From positions 1,240,001 through 1,304,000 of the forward strand of contig CBDCVQ010000020.1 in the NCBI GenBank assembly GCA_965223165.1: a stretch of DNA of 64,000 nt, written 5' to 3'. A program made the translations under genes and the position numbers. Under the pieces are notes generated by a model that was not told the origin of the DNA, did no database searches, and saw only the letters and a program-made list of their open reading frames with translations. The stretch is from JABDMH01 sp965223165 (GTDB taxonomy: Bacteria; Bacteroidota; Bacteroidia; Chitinophagales; Saprospiraceae). Of this stretch, positions 60,951-64,000 are shown in pieces (positions within the stretch are counted from its first letter, which is position 1; each line of letters begins with the position of its first letter).

Positions 60951-63581
60951 TCAGAACCTAACCTTAAATTTCATGGTCACCTCCCCCGTTTTGCGGTCAA
61001 CGCTGATGCTTTGGTCATTGTCCCCATGTAACTCTTGGCCCGAAGTCATCTTGTAGATACCGGCGAGGAAGTCCATGCCCTTATTGAGTATCTGCTCTAA
61101 TTCCTCAAATTTTTCCTCATTTTCCTCTGTAGCAGAGGTAGGCATAGCCGACCCCCCGGTCTCATCCTGTCCATACTCGGACACTAACTCCGGTTCCGGC
61201 TCCTCTAGATCCCATTCCGCCATTTGTTCCGGATCTTCAAATCTTTGTAACTGAAGGTCGTCTATAACTTCCTCTAACTGCTGGATAAATTGTGCTCGAC
61301 CCTCTGCGGAAAAATCAACCGTATCAATATCCTTTTCTGCACTCAGTACGCCATCAAAAAGATTCTGCTTGAGCAAGAGACCAGCTGCAATCTTGGATTC
61401 GATTGAATCGATGGACACTAAGTTTATTACCGTGAGCTTATTGCTTACCTGTCCTAGTCGATCAATCCTCCCTATCCTCTGACTTTTCCTTGCTGGATTC
61501 CACGGCAACTCAAAATTGATGACAATATCCGCCATCTGAAGGTTAAGACCAGATCCTCCTGACTCGGTAGATAAAAAAATGCGGCAGTCATCGTTCTCTT
61601 CAAACTCCCTAATCAATCGCCCTCTCTTCTTTACCGCAACTTTGCCGGTGAGCATGACAAAGCCCAAACCAATCTCCTTCAACATTTCCCCTATCAGATG
61701 GTGCATGCCAATCCATTCGGAAAAGACAATGGTCTTCCTATTATTATTGAGCAGATCAAGTTGATTTATGAGGATGTCCTCTAGCTCTACAAGCTTGCTA
61801 GAATAATTGGATTTCTTGTCTACAAGATAGGTACTATCGCAGGCCATCCTCATAGTAGTCAGAAGATGCATTAGCTTCTGCCAATCATAATTCGTTTTGA
61901 ATTTCTTCTGAAGTATCTTTGCGACACCCCTGGTAGCGGAAGCATGGATTAGCTCCTGCTCTTCATGTAGATGGACATAAACATTCTTCTCACTAATATT
62001 GGGAAGCTGATCAATGACTTTTCTTTTTTCCCTACGCAGCAGCACACTTGCCAGACGCTCTTTCAATGCCGCCAAATTATAATAGCCCGTAATCCTATTC
62101 TTAGACGAAGGGTCAAAGAGACAATGCTGATAAGAAAACTCCCACAGCGGCGCAAACAGGTGAGGATCAACAAACTGCGAAATAGAATAGAGATCTACTA
62201 ATTTATTTTCTATCGGCGTGCCGGTAATGACCAGCCCGTGTTGCTTTCTAATATTCTTGATGGCGACAGCCGTCTTGGTCTTAAAGTTCTTGATCTTTTG
62301 GGCTTCATCCAAAATAACCAGATCAAAATCGGCTTCATTGATGGCCCTGAGATCACGAAGTACGGTCTCATAGTTGATGATGAATATATCGCCATCCATC
62401 TGATACATTTCTGCCCTCACCTCCGGAAACCCCTCGACCACCATTGCCCGTTCATCAGTAAATTTTTCGATCTCCGTCTTCCATTGATGCTTGATGGAGG
62501 CAGGACAGATCACCAGGGTTTTTGAGAAGCCGAATACCTGCTTCTTCAGCACAGAGATACAAATGGCTTGCAGCGTCTTCCCGAGTCCCATCTCGTCGGC
62601 TATGATCGCTCCCGCCTTTGGCACCACAAATTGCACTCCTTGTTTTTGATAGGGATACAGTTCCACCTTGATGACCGAATAGTCCAGCTCAGCACCATCG
62701 TACATATCCTGCGCTGTTTTATTGCCAAAATACCGGTCGATCTTATCCAGCACTTCAGGCCGGATCACAATAGAATCGATGTCTCGGGCTTCTTGGATAA
62801 AACGCCAGAACTGCGCGATCTTCTCGTTGTCAATGTAAGTTTTGCTACCAAAATATTTTCTAATAAGCCGCTCCGTACTCGCTTTCAACTTATGCGGATA
62901 GCGCCAAGATATTCTGTACTCGTTGAGCGGATCGAGCGAAATATCAACAAACGGATATTTCTTCTTCAGTTTCTTGAAGATCCTTGGACGATCTTTCAAA
63001 TACTGAAAGAGATACATGATATGTTTGGTTGTACCAAGCTTATTGGTGCGCCAGTCGATATTATCAATATACCCTGTCTCTGCCTCAAAATCCCAAAGGG
63101 TCACACGCGCCGTCCGGCCTTTCTCGTTTGTGATCAAATGCTCGCCATAAATATTGTCCGCCAGCCTTACCTTATATTTTGCTTGAAGCGCTTTTTCTCT
63201 CCGCTCGGACATGACTCGTCGGATCATACCTTCTCGCGTATACTTTCGTCCGGGCAGTGTTGGCTCCCTCCAGGCCGCGTGTTCTCTGCACAACAGGAGT
63301 GCCGCAAAGGAGAATTCATCCCATTCACATGGCTTCTCCTCTTTGTACGGGAGGATGCCTTCATTGTCAAAGACCAGCGTGATGGTCTCCTCCATTGCGC
63401 CTCCCCCCACTGCAACCTTGACCGATGTTGCACTTTGGCTCAGCAGGGCATAGTCATCTGCTGCAAGAAGTGCCGTTCTGGTCAATTGCGCGGGAGTAAG
63501 TAAGTCGTCCCTCCGGATATCAGTTATGGTCTGATGGATGGTATCAAGCATCGTCACGATGGTGTTGGTCGTAGGACTCAT
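60951..63581 (-). CDS. SNF2-family DNA-dependent ATPase with degenerate SWIM-like N-terminal domain
   Basis: The 876-residue protein has a full SNF2 motor: motif I GAIIADEMGLGKTLQAI (about 324-340), Ia TLVICPASIKHQWKTEI, II LVILDEAQKIKNF (425 for the first D), III VITGTPIENKL, IV KTIVFSEWIGM, V STESGGSGLNLQ and VI QRIGRIDRLGQ (about 701-711). The N-terminal 300 residues are extra. Around 168-190 the segment ETGYIDNIDWRTNKLGTTKH matches the layout of SWIM fingers in related ATPases, but the cysteines are replaced and only the His is kept. After the motor an acidic linker (about 780-835) and a short tail ending TGEVTMKFKVRF follow. Such motors remodel protein-DNA complexes. ATG at 63581, next to the distal repeat array. 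Confidence 0.9.
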   Translation of the reverse strand: MSPTTNTIVTMLDTIHQTITDIRRDDLLTPAQLTRTALLAADDYALLSQSATSVKVAVGGGAMEETITLVFDNEGILPYKEEKPCEWDEFSFAALLLCREHAAWREPTLPGRKYTREGMIRRVMSERREKALQAKYKVRLADNIYGEHLITNEKGRTARVTLWDFEAETGYIDNIDWRTNKLGTTKHIMYLFQYLKDRPRIFKKLKKKYPFVDISLDPLNEYRISWRYPHKLKASTERLIRKYFGSKTYIDNEKIAQFWRFIQEARDIDSIVIRPEVLDKIDRYFGNKTAQDMYDGAELDYSVIKVELYPYQKQGVQFVVPKAGAIIADEMGLGKTLQAICISVLKKQVFGFSKTLVICPASIKHQWKTEIEKFTDERAMVVEGFPEVRAEMYQMDGDIFIINYETVLRDLRAINEADFDLVILDEAQKIKNFKTKTAVAIKNIRKQHGLVITGTPIENKLVDLYSISQFVDPHLFAPLWEFSYQHCLFDPSSKNRITGYYNLAALKERLASVLLRREKRKVIDQLPNISEKNVYVHLHEEQELIHASATRGVAKILQKKFKTNYDWQKLMHLLTTMRMACDSTYLVDKKSNYSSKLVELEDILINQLDLLNNNRKTIVFSEWIGMHHLIGEMLKEIGLGFVMLTGKVAVKKRGRLIREFEENDDCRIFLSTESGGSGLNLQMADIVINFELPWNPARKSQRIGRIDRLGQVSNKLTVINLVSIDSIESKIAAGLLLKQNLFDGVLSAEKDIDTVDFSAEGRAQFIQQLEEVIDDLQLQRFEDPEQMAEWDLEEPEPELVSEYGQDETGGSAMPTSATEENEEKFEELEQILNKGMDFLAGIYKMTSGQELHGDNDQSISVDRKTGEVTMKFKVRF

Positions 63582-63594
63582 TTGTCAGATCTTT

Positions 63595-63662
63595 TTGTCT
63601 GAATCTGGATTTTCAGGGTTCGCAGGATGCTCAGGATGTCAAATAAATTCTCTGCGAGCTCC
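63595..63662 (+). repeat. E element and F-end remnant, distal array
   Basis: An E core (63595-63640) begins 13 bp upstream of the SNF2 start codon. It is followed by CTGCGAGCTCC (63652-63662), the same end as the F repeats on the other side of the module. Confidence 0.7.
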
Positions 63663-63665
63663 CTG

Positions 63666-64000
63666 TCTCCGCGTGAAACAACCCCCGGCCCCTGCGTCCT
63701 GCGGAACGCCGGGGTGGACCCATATATGTCTCCGTGTGAAGCAGCCCCCGGCCCCTGCGTCCTGCGGAACGCCGGGGTGGACCCATATATGTCTCCGTGT
63801 AAAATCATGCCGCCTCTATTGTCTGAATCTGGATTTTCAGGATTCGCAGGATGTCTCTGCGTGAAGCAGCCCCCGGCCCCTGCGTCCTGCGGAACGCCGG
63901 GGTGGACCCATATGTGTCTCTCTGTGAAATCATGCCGCCTCTATTGTCTGCATCTGGATCTTCAGGATGGGCAGAATGCTCAGGATTCTTATTTGTAAAA
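63666..64000 (+). repeat. Distal composite array: R-R-E-R-E
   Basis: R units at 63666-63728 and 63729-63791, an E core at 63819-63853, a third R unit at 63854-63916 and another E core from 63944 to the window edge. Units share the 63-bp length and hairpin with the proximal array and have the same orientation. The array continues beyond the window. Confidence 0.82.

Overview
The window reads as a chromosomal segment of a member of the Bacteroidota. The evidence is a fused MurF-alanine racemase, the type IX secretion system (T9SS) translocon SprA, a PorU-like C25 sortase, an RprX/RprY-like two-component pair, and several candidate promoters with the Bacteroidota -7 motif TAnnTTTG. The moderately high GC of the core genes, the large surface proteins and the gene mix make a Saprospiria-type organism plausible; that placement is an inference. 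No rRNA, tRNA, CRISPR array, transposase or prophage was recognised.

Layout. 1-16.5 kb holds housekeeping genes: a bacterial-PH-domain pair, mfd, a mevalonate-kinase-like GHMP kinase, a methyltransferase, an OmpA/PD40 outer-membrane protein coupled to a 2-oxoacid dehydrogenase E2, cinA, birA, rsfS-ftsH, and a histidine kinase/response regulator operon. 16.6-25.2 kb holds a secreted PDZ protein, the 2404-residue SprA and ruvA. 25.4-33.6 kb holds purD, murF-alr and a three-gene overlapping operon of periplasmic parvulin-type chaperones (PpiC-like, degenerate lipoprotein, SurA-like). 33.7-40.6 kb holds a DUF4861 protein, an unrecognised protein and a 1661-residue PorU-like sortase.

40.6-59.1 kb is a surface-glycan locus. 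It has a rhamnosyltransferase-like protein, three GT2 enzymes, an FkbM methyltransferase, two sulfotransferases, a GT9, two GT-C membrane enzymes, a FemAB/GNAT protein, WbpD-like and WbpB-like enzymes of the diacetamido-uronic-acid pathway, a polysaccharide deacetylase, two GT4 enzymes and a mannose-1-phosphate guanylyltransferase. Parts (about 40.6-43.8 kb and 46.5-47.3 kb) look AT-richer than the rest, as in acquired glycan genes. Inside it lie a decayed gene (43381-43760) and a GT4 gene with no standard start codon (upstream limit about 56894).

59.1-64 kb is an accessory module: a coiled-coil protein and a SNF2-family ATPase, bracketed on both sides by arrays of the same interspersed repeats (a 63-bp hairpin unit plus a CAGGAT-rich unit). 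This is the best candidate for an undescribed system. The ATPase carries what looks like a SWIM zinc-finger frame whose cysteines have been replaced.

Taken together, much of the window serves the outer surface: chaperones that escort outer-membrane proteins, the T9SS translocon, a sortase-type protein, and a locus that could make sulfated glycan including the uronic-acid-type sugar known to anchor T9SS cargo in Porphyromonas. Starts were chosen by eye and all functions are by motif recognition, without database searches.
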